Position numbers and translations under genes: made by a program
The notes under the pieces: model-generated
The model's database searches: none
Seen by the model: only the letters and a program-made list of their open reading frames with translations
Told to the model about the DNA's origin: nothing
Shown here: positions 46,745 through 55,972 of the stretch, piece after piece
Layout of the letters: each line of letters begins with the position of its first letter
Position numbering within the stretch: the first letter of the stretch is position 1
From: Planctomycetota bacterium
GTDB lineage: Bacteria > Planctomycetota > JACQVV01 > JASMLP01
Length of the DNA: 64,000 nt
Direction of reading: 5' to 3'
Assembly (NCBI GenBank): GCA_030748635.1
Contig: JASMLP010000001.1
Coordinates: 77,986-141,985, forward strand

Positions 46745-49700
46745 ATGGGCGAATCAACCGACAACCGCTTTGGTGAAATTGCCGTTCAGAAAGGATGGGT
46801 CCAGCCGGCCCAGATCGAAAACGCCCTCCAGCAGATCCAGTCGAACACCTCCCCCCGCAAAATCCGCCTCGGGGAAGTTCTTGTTCAGGAGGAGATACTC
46901 TCCCCGAATCAAGTGGTTTCAATACTCGAAGAACAGCAAAAATGCCTCATCTTCTGCAACGGATGTGGAGTCCGATACAACTTCCCACGATCCATGCAGG
47001 TCGAAAAGCAAAAATGCCCCCAGTGTCAGGACGCCCTTCGCCCCGCGACCACCGTTCGCCTCCTGGAGGACGTGGTGGTTTCGGGCGATTTCCAGAAGCG
47101 CCCCCCACAAAAAGCGAGTAAAAAACCACAAACGATTCCGGGGACCATGGCCCAAACCCGTGTCCTCGCCGACCCGAATTTCGCGAAAACAGCACTCGCC
47201 ACCAAACCTCCCGACACCTTGATCGGCCGATCTCTCGGTCGAGCCCGACTTCGCCAACTGATCGGACAAGGGGGAATGGGGTCGGTCTATATTGCACTGC
47301 ACGAAGCGCTCGACCGAGATATCGTGGTGAAAGTTCTCCCCCCGGAACTCAGCCGGGATCCAAACCTGGTGAAACGTTTTCGAGTCGAAGCCCAGTCTTG
47401 CGCCCACCTCAACCATGAGAACATCGTCCACATATATGATGTTGGCTCCACAGAAGACGGTGTCCACTACATCTCGATGGAATTCATCGACGGCATCACC
47501 CTCCAACGTCGTCTGATCGATTCCGGAGGACAACTACGTATTCCTGAAGCCCTCGAGCTTATTCAGCAAATAGGACGAGGTCTCGAGGCGGCGCATCGAG
47601 AGAAAATTATCCATCGAGATATCAAGCCCGAAAACATCATGATCACCCACGAAGGCAAGGTGAAAGTGATGGATTTCGGCCTGGCCAAGAGCCTCACCCG
47701 GGACAGCGGCTTGACGGCCAGCGGCCAGATCCTCGGAACCCCCTACTTCATGAGCCCAGAGCAGTGTGACGGACGCAAGGTCGACCATCGCAGCGATATC
47801 TACAGCCTTGGGGTCGTCCTTTACTACCTACTAACCGGTCAACGCCCTTTCACCGGCCCATCTCCCGCATCGATCATCGTCAAGCACTTGAACGAAGCCC
47901 CGAAGCCCCCGAGCCGACTCCTGAATGATCTGCCTCGTCCACTCGAAAAGATCATCCTACGAGCCATGGCCAAAACGGTAGAAAAACGCTACCAAACCAT
48001 GGGAGAGTTTCTCGAAGATCTCACCCGCTTCGAAAGCGGCGAACTCGACAGTAAAGTCGACCTTGCGGTGGTCGGTGGGTATGCCAAAAAAGTCGGCCCT
48101 GCGGGATGGATTACAGGCGCCGCCCTGATCGCCACGGTACTCCTGTTCCTGGCGATGATCGGCTCGAACCCCGAGTCCCCTCCGGACGAACCGCCCGAGA
48201 CCGCATCCAACCCCCCAACCCCCTCCGTGATCCCACCCCCCGAAACAACAGATCCCCCCAAGGCAGAGTCCAAAACGGAACGAGTACTCAACATACTCGA
48301 CGAGGTGAACGCCAATCTCGGCAACGGCGCCAAGGTCGATAGAATCCGAAGACACATCGGGGGAATTCGACTCGACGTCATGAACGGCAATCTGAATGAA
48401 GCCCATGCGAACTTGCGCGAACTCCGAGAACGAGCCCTGCAACTAAAGCACCTCCCTAGATCACCCCAACTCCGAGAGAAAATCGAAGAATTGATCGATT
48501 TGCTGGCTGCCCAGACTCCGAATCTTGCCCCCCAACCATCTGTCGACACGATCTCTCAAGCTCAGAACGCGTACGAAAAGGGAGATTATGATGCCGCTCT
48601 AAATCTCTTCAAAAAAGCCCGGAAGCAAGCACAAGACGCAAAAGATCCTGATCAGGAAAAATTGGCCTTCCAAGGGACCACGAACTGCCTACTGAACAAG
48701 ACCAAAGCGCGAGCCAAGCTGGCGTGGGAAGTGATCCAAGACGGTGAAATCGAGAAAGCCGCAGGTATCTTGCGGGAAATCACCATTGAGTTCGAAGACA
48801 TCGACCCTCAAAGATCTGAGTCTATCCGTCAGGTTGCCGACAACGACCTATATTCTTATCAGAATTTACATCGGAATCTCCAAGCAGAAGACCTGCTACA
48901 AAATCCACCCGAACAGATCGAAGCGCAACTCCGTGCAAAATTCTCTCCCATCGCCTGGTACTACCACTGGAGAATTCGAAAATCAAAAGATGGCGTGGGC
49001 TCAGCCCTCGACCAGATGAAAGAATCTCGAGTACAAAGTCTCGATCAGCGTTTCGTCGACGCATTCCGCGTGAAGTCCTGGTGCTCGAACCGATCTGGTC
49101 CGCGCGATCAATCATCCTCCTCGACTCAGAAAAAAACGCTACTAGATGCCTACTTCAAAGGGGAAAAAGTCACGTTAAGTTCGAGACAGCTCTTTTCCGA
49201 CGGTTTTTTAAATCTCGGCGGAAAATCCAAGGAACTTATAGACCATGTGATCGATCGCCCTCCACCGACCGGTTTCCCCATTTCCTTTCCATTCCTCGGC
49301 GACCAACTCCGCGTCCAGAAACTCGAGGGACGAATCCGCATCCAGACCGTCCTGTTCATTCCGCCTCACGAGCGCATGCATGGATCTTTTGAAAATATCC
49401 CGTTTCTCTGGCTCTTGCTCGATGCCGACGCGGCCACCATTCCGGCCATTCGTTTTCGAGTCATTAGCGACAAGAAGAACCGGGACACTCGGGTTTTTGA
49501 ATTCCAGTTGATCGCCGTGACCAAAAAAAGCCCCCGCCTATTGACCCGATCGACAATGAACACGATGAAATCTACTCTCTCGGGCCTAGACTTCGAGAAT
49601 GAACTGGTGATCCAAACCCAACGATTTGATTCTTCGAACCGCCCTCTGGGTCCCCATCGGCGCCCCCAAGAAACCTCGCTATACATGGAATTTAATTTTG

Positions 49701-49921
49701 ACGAAAACCGGATGAAAGCTTTCGTCGCCATCCGAGGTTTAGATGGGGTCTCAGATCAAAAACGTGAACTCTCATTAAGCGACGACTCAAACAACCAAAC
49801 CCTTTTAGATCTCCATAAAAACCGAACCCAACTCCAGGCGATCCTTATCCCCTCTCCTTCAAGAGGACGGCCCCTTTTCCTCTTACGGGAATTACAGATC
49901 TCCGGGACTCCTTGCAAATGA
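46745..49921 (+). CDS. Membrane Ser/Thr protein kinase with N-terminal GspE/MshE-like module and zinc ribbon
   Basis: This 1058-residue Hanks-type kinase begins with a GspE/MshE-N-like repeat (RFGEIAVQKGWVQPAQIENAL, then RLGEVLVQEEILSPNQVVSIL). A zinc ribbon follows (C71, C74, C91, C94). The kinase domain is complete: GQGGMG (174-179), K196, HRDIKPEN (H290), DFG (310-312) and GTPYFMSPEQ. A single membrane helix is at about 454-472. The extracytoplasmic part has a Pro-rich linker, TPR-like helices (near YEKGDYDAALNLFKKA) and a final beta-rich domain of about 250 residues. I start at the ATG at 46745, which directly precedes the conserved module. Confidence 0.9.
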   Translation: MGESTDNRFGEIAVQKGWVQPAQIENALQQIQSNTSPRKIRLGEVLVQEEILSPNQVVSILEEQQKCLIFCNGCGVRYNFPRSMQVEKQKCPQCQDALRPATTVRLLEDVVVSGDFQKRPPQKASKKPQTIPGTMAQTRVLADPNFAKTALATKPPDTLIGRSLGRARLRQLIGQGGMGSVYIALHEALDRDIVVKVLPPELSRDPNLVKRFRVEAQSCAHLNHENIVHIYDVGSTEDGVHYISMEFIDGITLQRRLIDSGGQLRIPEALELIQQIGRGLEAAHREKIIHRDIKPENIMITHEGKVKVMDFGLAKSLTRDSGLTASGQILGTPYFMSPEQCDGRKVDHRSDIYSLGVVLYYLLTGQRPFTGPSPASIIVKHLNEAPKPPSRLLNDLPRPLEKIILRAMAKTVEKRYQTMGEFLEDLTRFESGELDSKVDLAVVGGYAKKVGPAGWITGAALIATVLLFLAMIGSNPESPPDEPPETASNPPTPSVIPPPETTDPPKAESKTERVLNILDEVNANLGNGAKVDRIRRHIGGIRLDVMNGNLNEAHANLRELRERALQLKHLPRSPQLREKIEELIDLLAAQTPNLAPQPSVDTISQAQNAYEKGDYDAALNLFKKARKQAQDAKDPDQEKLAFQGTTNCLLNKTKARAKLAWEVIQDGEIEKAAGILREITIEFEDIDPQRSESIRQVADNDLYSYQNLHRNLQAEDLLQNPPEQIEAQLRAKFSPIAWYYHWRIRKSKDGVGSALDQMKESRVQSLDQRFVDAFRVKSWCSNRSGPRDQSSSSTQKKTLLDAYFKGEKVTLSSRQLFSDGFLNLGGKSKELIDHVIDRPPPTGFPISFPFLGDQLRVQKLEGRIRIQTVLFIPPHERMHGSFENIPFLWLLLDADAATIPAIRFRVISDKKNRDTRVFEFQLIAVTKKSPRLLTRSTMNTMKSTLSGLDFENELVIQTQRFDSSNRPLGPHRRPQETSLYMEFNFDENRMKAFVAIRGLDGVSDQKRELSLSDDSNNQTLLDLHKNRTQLQAILIPSPSRGRPLFLLRELQISGTPCK

Positions 49922-49972
49922 TGATGGAGGGAACTACTTGAAACCCCCTTTTCTTCCAGTAGGCTTAGAGCA

Positions 49973-50545
49973 ATGACCGATCCAGGTGATTCCAAACTCG
50001 ATAGCCTCGAAACTGTCGAGGTCAAACGAATCGCCGGCCCGATTGACGGGACCGGCGCCGCGCTCTTTCTCGGGAACGAAACCAAAACTTTCGTCATATT
50101 TGTCGGACTCTTCGAAGCCAGCGCGATAGTCAAAGAGATGCACGAACAAAAAAGTGCGCGTCCCATGACTCACGACCTCATGGGATCTGTCCTCCTCGGT
50201 TTCGATATCGAGGTGAAACGGGTGATCATCTCCGACATCATCGATAACACTTTTTGCGCCACCCTCATTCTCGAACAAGGAGTCGACGGCGAGGACTCCG
50301 AGTGGATCGGCAAGCGAAACGAGGTCCGAATCGACTCGCGCGCCAGCGACTCGATCATCATCGCCCTCAAATCCAAATGCCCGATTCAAGTCAGCCAAGA
50401 GGTCTTTGACCAGGTCGATGACATCTCTACGAAGATCGACATCGAAACCGGCGCTTCCCCGGATCAGGCCCACGAGCTGGATCTGGGCGAGGTCGATTTC
50501 GATCTCCGCCTCGATGAAGACGAAACCGATGAACAGGACGACTGA
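49973..50545 (+). CDS. Bifunctional nuclease family (DUF151) protein
   Basis: This 190-residue protein has the DUF151 core over residues 15-145. Landmarks are LGNETKTFVIFVGLFEASAI, RPMTHDLMGSVLLGF, RVIISDIIDNTFCATLIL and RIDSRASDSIIIALK. Plant members were reported to have nuclease activity; bacterial roles are poorly defined. A C-terminal acidic tail (about 165-190) is variable. The PTS IIA gene starts 3 nt after its stop codon, so the two are tightly coupled. It lies 51 bp after the kinase gene. Confidence 0.87.
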   Translation: MTDPGDSKLDSLETVEVKRIAGPIDGTGAALFLGNETKTFVIFVGLFEASAIVKEMHEQKSARPMTHDLMGSVLLGFDIEVKRVIISDIIDNTFCATLILEQGVDGEDSEWIGKRNEVRIDSRASDSIIIALKSKCPIQVSQEVFDQVDDISTKIDIETGASPDQAHELDLGEVDFDLRLDEDETDEQDD

Positions 50546-50548
50546 TCC

Positions 50549-51028
50549 GTGAATTTCTCGAAACTGGTCAAACCCAACCAGGTCGTTTTTCTGGATGTTT
50601 CTACCAAAAACGATGCGTTGCGTCGGGTGTCCGAAGTTCTGGCTGAAACCCCTGAGGTTGAAGATCTGGAAATCCTCTACGAAGCCATGCTCAAGAGGGA
50701 ATCGATCCTCTCCACGGGTGTAGGTCTTGGACTGGCCGTTCCTCACGCCAAAATGGATTCTATCCGGGAGTTTGTCGTCGCTATCGGTGTCCTCCGGACC
50801 CCCGTCGAATACGATTCGATCGATGGTAATCCGGTACAAATCATCGTCATGGTGGGCGCTCCAGAGCAACGCCAAGAGGAGTATCTCCGTCTCCTGGCAC
50901 AAGTTATGGAAATTCTTCGCATAGAGGAGAATCGCCAACGTATTCTCGAGGCTCCAACCCCAGAAACGGTGGTCGAAGTCTTCCGAGGAGTCCAGGCGCC
51001 CTCCCCGGAAAAAGCCCCTTCCACCTAA
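50549..51028 (+). CDS. PTS IIA-like nitrogen/fructose regulatory protein (PtsN type)
   Basis: This 159-residue EIIA type 2 domain has the phosphoacceptor His66 in GLAVPHAKMDSI, the usual context for fructose/mannitol EIIA and PtsN. Sugar-specific EIIB and EIIC parts are absent, as is HPr in this window, so a regulatory role is more likely than sugar uptake. GTG is the start codon, 3 nt after the DUF151 gene. A short Pro-rich tail follows the domain. Confidence 0.88.
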   Translation: MNFSKLVKPNQVVFLDVSTKNDALRRVSEVLAETPEVEDLEILYEAMLKRESILSTGVGLGLAVPHAKMDSIREFVVAIGVLRTPVEYDSIDGNPVQIIVMVGAPEQRQEEYLRLLAQVMEILRIEENRQRILEAPTPETVVEVFRGVQAPSPEKAPST

Positions 51029-51108
51029 AGACTCTGATGCCTCCTCTTGACTGCATCCCACACCCTAGGAATAATACGGCCTTCCATACTCGGTGCCCGG
51101 GGATTCCA

Positions 51109-51372
51109 ATGGGACCGTCCACAGACGATTACCAGGAGTTCATGACAAGCCTGACCGAGGAGGATCTCCTCCTCGTAAGGTTAGCTCGTGACTTGTATTG
51201 CGATGACTGGGATGCCATGGTCGAAGATCTCAGAGATCGACAACAAGGACGAGCATACGTCTTTGAAGTTCCTGCCGATCGACTGGGGGATCACCTACGA
51301 CGAATCGAACGACTCCAACAATTCGAGATGCGTTTCTCGATCAAGATCAGCTCGCTCCTGAAGGGAGAATGA
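51109..51372 (+). CDS. Small protein of unknown function (87 aa)
   Basis: This acidic, mostly helical protein has segments SLTEEDLLLVRLARDL and RLGDHLRRIERLQQFEMRF. No family is recognised. The ATG at 51109 follows a GGGG run; the frame extends 24 codons upstream, but that part is Pro/Cys-rich and unlikely. Its TGA stop overlaps the ATG of the beta-propeller lipoprotein gene (ATGA), which argues that it is translated. Confidence 0.62.
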   Translation: MGPSTDDYQEFMTSLTEEDLLLVRLARDLYCDDWDAMVEDLRDRQQGRAYVFEVPADRLGDHLRRIERLQQFEMRFSIKISSLLKGE

Positions 51373-52472
51373 CCATCATGTTTCGACGGACTTTACTCAC
51401 GGTAGCCACGAGTTGCCTCCTTTTTGGCTGCAATCAGCCAGCACCCCAGTCCCTTAACCACGCCTCGATCCCGAATCGACGAGCCGAGCTTCAAAACACG
51501 TTAGCTCGTGTTCCCCTGGCGGAATCCTGGGACCTCATCCTCCCCCGAACCACCCTCCACCGACTCTATCTGGAAGAGGACATCCTCTTCGCGGAAACCC
51601 AAAGTGGATGGGTCTATGCCATCGACTCCAATAGCGGCAGAACCCTCTGGACGCTGGAACTTTCCGACTCCGATACCGTTCGCCATCTCGATCATCGACC
51701 GGGCCTCTCCAGCACCCATGTCGCCCTCATCTCGAGCGGCGTTCTTCATATCGTCAAAAGGAAACACGGAGAGCTCACCCACAAGGTCGTCCTCCCCTTT
51801 GCCGCCATGTCTCCAGCGACCCCGGTAGGCAACCGCGTTTATGTTGGAGGACACGACAACTACCTCTACGCGTTCAACTACGTCAAGGGAATCCGCGACT
51901 GGCGCTTCTCTACCGATGGAGACATCATCACCAAGCCCCTTTATAAGGCTCCCTACATCTATTTCGCCTCCGGCGACAAACGGATTTATCAGATCCAGGA
52001 AACCACCGGAAAACAGGTCTTCGCTCTTCCGACCATTGGTGAAGTTGGGGCCGATATGACCACGGAAGGCCCGTCCGTTCTGGCTACAACTCTCGACAAC
52101 CGGGTCTACAACATCACCAACGGCATCCTCCAGTGGAAATTTTTCTCGGACCACGAACTCAGAACCCCTTCAATTGCCACCAAAACCGCGGTATTCGTGG
52201 TCGACCGGGCACCGACTCTCTACTGCATCGACCGTGGACACGGAACAGAGAAGTGGCGTGCAGGCGACATTCGCCAGTACCTCTTTCGGGGGACCCAACA
52301 CGATTTTGCTCTGCAAGGGAAGCACTGGCTGGTACGACTCCACTCGGAGGACGGAACCATCGATGGCCGATACGATCTTTCAGCCTTCGACTTCTTCTTG
52401 ACCAATCCGGACACCAACGCCCTCTACGTCGGCACCCACGACGGCGCTCTTTTCTGCCTGACCGAGCAATAG
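51369..52472 (+). CDS. PQQ-like beta-propeller lipoprotein
   Basis: This 367-residue exported lipoprotein has the lipobox LLFGC (Cys21 counted from this ATG). PQQ/BamB-type propeller blades follow, recognised by GWVYAIDSNSGRTLWTLEL, RVYVGGHDNYLYAFNYVKG and LYCIDRGHGTEKWRAGDI. No PQQ-binding catalytic residues are evident, so it is probably a binding or scaffold protein; a BamB-like assembly role is possible. The start overlaps the upstream gene as ATGA. A second ATG nine bases later has better spacing to the GGGAG site. Confidence 0.82.
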   Translation: MTIMFRRTLLTVATSCLLFGCNQPAPQSLNHASIPNRRAELQNTLARVPLAESWDLILPRTTLHRLYLEEDILFAETQSGWVYAIDSNSGRTLWTLELSDSDTVRHLDHRPGLSSTHVALISSGVLHIVKRKHGELTHKVVLPFAAMSPATPVGNRVYVGGHDNYLYAFNYVKGIRDWRFSTDGDIITKPLYKAPYIYFASGDKRIYQIQETTGKQVFALPTIGEVGADMTTEGPSVLATTLDNRVYNITNGILQWKFFSDHELRTPSIATKTAVFVVDRAPTLYCIDRGHGTEKWRAGDIRQYLFRGTQHDFALQGKHWLVRLHSEDGTIDGRYDLSAFDFFLTNPDTNALYVGTHDGALFCLTEQ

Positions 52473-52564
52473 GCCTGGACCGATCTACGGCCCCCTTACC
52501 CGCCGGGATGCCTCACTTTGACAAGGTGTCCCCGGGACGATTTTGATCCGACCCGAAGCCTGCC

Positions 52565-53266
52565 ATGCCTGCCACCCGACCTCGACTTTCTGACAATCTT
52601 CACCGTATCCGTGAACGCATAGATCGAGCGGCGAAGCGGGTGGGTCGGGATGTGTCCGAAATCCGTCTGATTGTCGTCACCAAAACAGTGAAAGTTGAAT
52701 GGTTCGACAATCTGGCAGAAGTCGGCGTCACCGAGATCGGCGAAAACCGAGTTCTTGATGCGCGTGCCAAGAAGAAAGAAACCTCGAGCCCATTTCTGTG
52801 GCATTTGATCGGCCACCTGCAGCGCAATAAAGTCAGCCCGGCACTGGAGACTTTCGATTTTTTCCAATCGATCGATAGTCATCGACTGGCCCGGGCCGTT
52901 TCCCAAGAGGCCCAAAAGAAACAACTCCCTCCCCCCCCCTGCCTCATCCAGGTAAATGTCAGCGGCGAATCCACCAAATCAGGATTTTCACCTCCAGAGC
53001 TACCCGATTTTTTTGCCCACGCGTCGGAGCAATCTCTACGGCTTGACGGATTCATGACCATGGCTCCGTATCGAGCGGACGAAAAAGAGTGTCGGTCCAT
53101 TTTCAAAGAACTCGCCCGCATCCGGGACCAGTACACAAAACAGCACCCCCAACATGATCTGAGTCAACTATCCATGGGAATGTCCCGGGACTTCGAACTC
53201 GCGATTGAAGAAGGAGCCACGATGGTCCGAATCGGATCGGCTTGCTTCGAGGGAGTTGAAAGTTAG
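52565..53266 (+). CDS. YggS/PROSC family PLP-binding protein
   Basis: This 233-residue protein has the alanine-racemase-like N-terminal barrel of the YggS family. It keeps vitamin B6 and amino-acid homeostasis in balance and has no known enzyme activity. The PLP Lys is K40 in LIVVTKTVKVE. Other landmarks are EIGENRVLDA, WHLIGHLQRNK, LIQVNVSGESTKSGF, LSMGMSRDFELAIEEGATMVRIGSA. A C9 tract is present at 52931-52939. It ends 3 bp before the FHA kinase gene, so the two are probably cotranscribed. Confidence 0.95.
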   Translation: MPATRPRLSDNLHRIRERIDRAAKRVGRDVSEIRLIVVTKTVKVEWFDNLAEVGVTEIGENRVLDARAKKKETSSPFLWHLIGHLQRNKVSPALETFDFFQSIDSHRLARAVSQEAQKKQLPPPPCLIQVNVSGESTKSGFSPPELPDFFAHASEQSLRLDGFMTMAPYRADEKECRSIFKELARIRDQYTKQHPQHDLSQLSMGMSRDFELAIEEGATMVRIGSACFEGVES

Positions 53267-53269
53267 GCC

Positions 53270-55972
53270 ATGCCCGTACTGGTAGTCGAACGAGGAGCAC
53301 TCAAGGGGAGAACCGTCAACCTGACCCCGGGCCAGGAGGTCACCGTAGGCCGGGAAACCAGCTGTACATTAGAAATCGCTGACAACTTTGCCAGTCGAAG
53401 ACATTTCCAACTCGTCTGCATGGGACCAGACGAAGTCCGCCTGACCGACATGGGCAGCATGAACGGTACGGTAGTCAACGGCGAACAGGTCACTGGGGAG
53501 ATCGAGCTTCAGATCGGTGACTCCATTCAGGTGGGTGATACCCTCTTCAGCATTCTCTCCGGCCAAAAACAGCTGGGAAAAGGGGAACTCTCCCAGCAAG
53601 TCATTAGCGGATACCAGGTGGGAGATCGAATCGGCCGGGGAGGCATGGGAACCGTTTACAAAGCGACCCAACTCTCACTCAACCGAACCGTCGCTCTCAA
53701 GTTCCTCTCCAAGGAACTCGTTCAAGACAAAACATTCATCGACAAATTCGTCCAGGAGGCTCGCTCGGCCGGATCGCTGAATCACCCCAACATCATTCAG
53801 GTCTATGATGTCGCGAGCGAAAAAGACGAGACCCTGCACTACTTCTCCATGGAGTACGCTCCGAAAGGGTCGGTTGGAGAAAAGCTAACCGCAGAAGGTC
53901 CTCTCTCCATTCTCGATTCCTTGAAGGTTTGTCTCGACTCCGCGCAAGGCCTCGAATACGCCTTTCGAAATGACATCGTCCACAAGGACATCAAGCCGGA
54001 CAACTTGATGATCGGCGAAGATGGGACTGTAAAAATCGGGGACATGGGACTGGCTGAACGGATCCAAAAGGATGCTGGCCCCAAAAAGCAAGAAGCCAAT
54101 CTGGGAACCCCCCATTACGCCAGTCCGGAGCAGATCAAAGGGAAAGCGGTGGACATCCGGTCCGATCTCTACAGTCTGGGAGCCACCCTCTATCACATTC
54201 TCTCCGGCCAAACTCCCTTCAGTGGCGACAACATGCGAGCCATCATCATCCAGCAAATACGGGATATGCCTCCACCCATCCAGGAAATCCGCCCCGAAAT
54301 TCCCGAAATCATTGTCGATATCATCTACCGATTGATGGCCAAAGATCCTGCCGATCGATACCAGACTCCCCGAGAGCTCATCGAAGACCTCGAACCGATC
54401 TACGAAAAGTACCTTATCGAAGACCTCCGATCCAAGCCTCTTCCTCCCCTGCGTCGAATCGGAGCTTTCACGAGCAATTTCTCCCGATACTTTTTGCCTA
54501 TTTTCCTCATCGGCGTTGGACTGGTCGCGATCCTGATCTTCAAACCGTTCACCTCGACATCGCCCGCCCCTCCCCCTTCCCACCCTCCCACCCCTCAGGC
54601 TCCGACCAAAATCCAGGAAGCGATAAAGCGCTACCAAAAACTTGTCAAACGCCACCAGGAGGAAGGGCCCACAAGAGAACTCCTCCAGGCAATCCAGGCA
54701 ATCGCCAAGGAATTCCCCGAAGAAGAGGTGGGGAAAGTCGCCGATCAATCAGCAAAAAGAGTCGAATCAGCTCTTAAAAAAACGGCTGAGAATCGACAGT
54801 ACAAAGCGAGCCAAGGGTTAAAAAGAGTCCAATCCCTGCTCCGAAGAAAAGTTCACATCGAGCGCGCCATCGATCTGCTCGAATCGATTATCAAACAATT
54901 TCCAGAAACCTCCGCCGCAGCCGAGGCCAAAGAACTCCTGGAGAAAGTTCGTAAGGAACGGGACCTTCAGAACCGTTGGAGCAAAACATCGGAGCAATCC
55001 CGAAAAAAGATCAACACATGGATCGGCTCAAAGCAGTTCGGAAAAGCCCGGGAAGCGCTCGAGTCTTTCAAAAAGGAGATCCCCAAGGGGATTACCACCG
55101 ACCTCCCCGAAGAGCTAGACAGATCGATCCGAACGAAAGAGAAAGAAGCCTACGAATCGATCCGAAATCAAGTTCGGGACGCCTCCAGTCGACGCGAATA
55201 CCAGAAGGCGATTGAAATCCTGGAGAGAGTACGCGAGTTCGACCCCAAGAAATGGAATGAAACGGTCGATCTACAGATCCAAAACCTCCGAGATGAAGAG
55301 AAATCGTGGAAAGCCAACAAAGAGCGTGATCGAATCGAAGCAGCCCGACGCGCCATGGAGAAGTGTCGCCAGGAGGTATTGAACTCCCTCGCCGTTTACG
55401 ATTTCAAAAATGCCCGATCGATCTTCAGGTCCTACTCCAAGAGATCGTGGAATGAGAAACAAAAATCCGAACTGGACCAACTCTCGATCCAGATCGAACT
55501 GATCGATCAATTTCTGGACGATTTCGAACAACGTCTCGAACGACGCGGCCAAGTCGACGATTACAATATTGACGTGCCAAAGTCGTCCATAAACCGCGTT
55601 AAAAAGTTCGAATCAACCCATCTGGGTTCTCTTCAATCCTCCCGACTGGGTTCTTTCAATCGCTCCGAATTGAAAGTTCAGATTCTTCTCAAATTCCGAA
55701 ATGGCGAATCGGGGATCACAGTCGATCTGAAAGAACTCTCCAGAGAGGAAAGTTACCGGATCTTTGTCGGTACTACGAAACCTCTGGGGCGGTGGTCCTT
55801 GGAAGCCAAAGACGCTCTTCGACTCCTGGCGCTTTCGGATTCTCTGAATCAACAGGAAGAGTGTCGAGATCTCATTCTTTACATCGAAAAAAACTATCGG
55901 GCCGCAACCCACTCGTCCGCCCGACAGGCCACCAATGCGCTCCCTTATTACAAGGCACGACTTTCTCAGTGA
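53270..55972 (+). CDS. Membrane Ser/Thr kinase with N-terminal FHA domain
   Basis: This 900-residue protein has an FHA phosphothreonine-binding domain at 5-95 (VTVGRETSCTLEI with R28, and GSMNGTVVNG). The kinase domain spans about 115-380: GRGGMG (122-127), K144 and GTPHYASPEQ. The catalytic loop reads HKDIKPDN rather than HRD, and the metal motif is DMG rather than DFG. A single membrane helix (about 408-425) precedes a Pro-rich linker. A mainly helical, highly charged region of about 470 residues follows, with coiled-coil character and a small 8-residue repeat near 55622. Activity is plausible because the catalytic Asp and Lys remain. The DUF167 gene overlaps its stop. Confidence 0.9.
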   Translation: MPVLVVERGALKGRTVNLTPGQEVTVGRETSCTLEIADNFASRRHFQLVCMGPDEVRLTDMGSMNGTVVNGEQVTGEIELQIGDSIQVGDTLFSILSGQKQLGKGELSQQVISGYQVGDRIGRGGMGTVYKATQLSLNRTVALKFLSKELVQDKTFIDKFVQEARSAGSLNHPNIIQVYDVASEKDETLHYFSMEYAPKGSVGEKLTAEGPLSILDSLKVCLDSAQGLEYAFRNDIVHKDIKPDNLMIGEDGTVKIGDMGLAERIQKDAGPKKQEANLGTPHYASPEQIKGKAVDIRSDLYSLGATLYHILSGQTPFSGDNMRAIIIQQIRDMPPPIQEIRPEIPEIIVDIIYRLMAKDPADRYQTPRELIEDLEPIYEKYLIEDLRSKPLPPLRRIGAFTSNFSRYFLPIFLIGVGLVAILIFKPFTSTSPAPPPSHPPTPQAPTKIQEAIKRYQKLVKRHQEEGPTRELLQAIQAIAKEFPEEEVGKVADQSAKRVESALKKTAENRQYKASQGLKRVQSLLRRKVHIERAIDLLESIIKQFPETSAAAEAKELLEKVRKERDLQNRWSKTSEQSRKKINTWIGSKQFGKAREALESFKKEIPKGITTDLPEELDRSIRTKEKEAYESIRNQVRDASSRREYQKAIEILERVREFDPKKWNETVDLQIQNLRDEEKSWKANKERDRIEAARRAMEKCRQEVLNSLAVYDFKNARSIFRSYSKRSWNEKQKSELDQLSIQIELIDQFLDDFEQRLERRGQVDDYNIDVPKSSINRVKKFESTHLGSLQSSRLGSFNRSELKVQILLKFRNGESGITVDLKELSREESYRIFVGTTKPLGRWSLEAKDALRLLALSDSLNQQEECRDLILYIEKNYRAATHSSARQATNALPYYKARLSQ

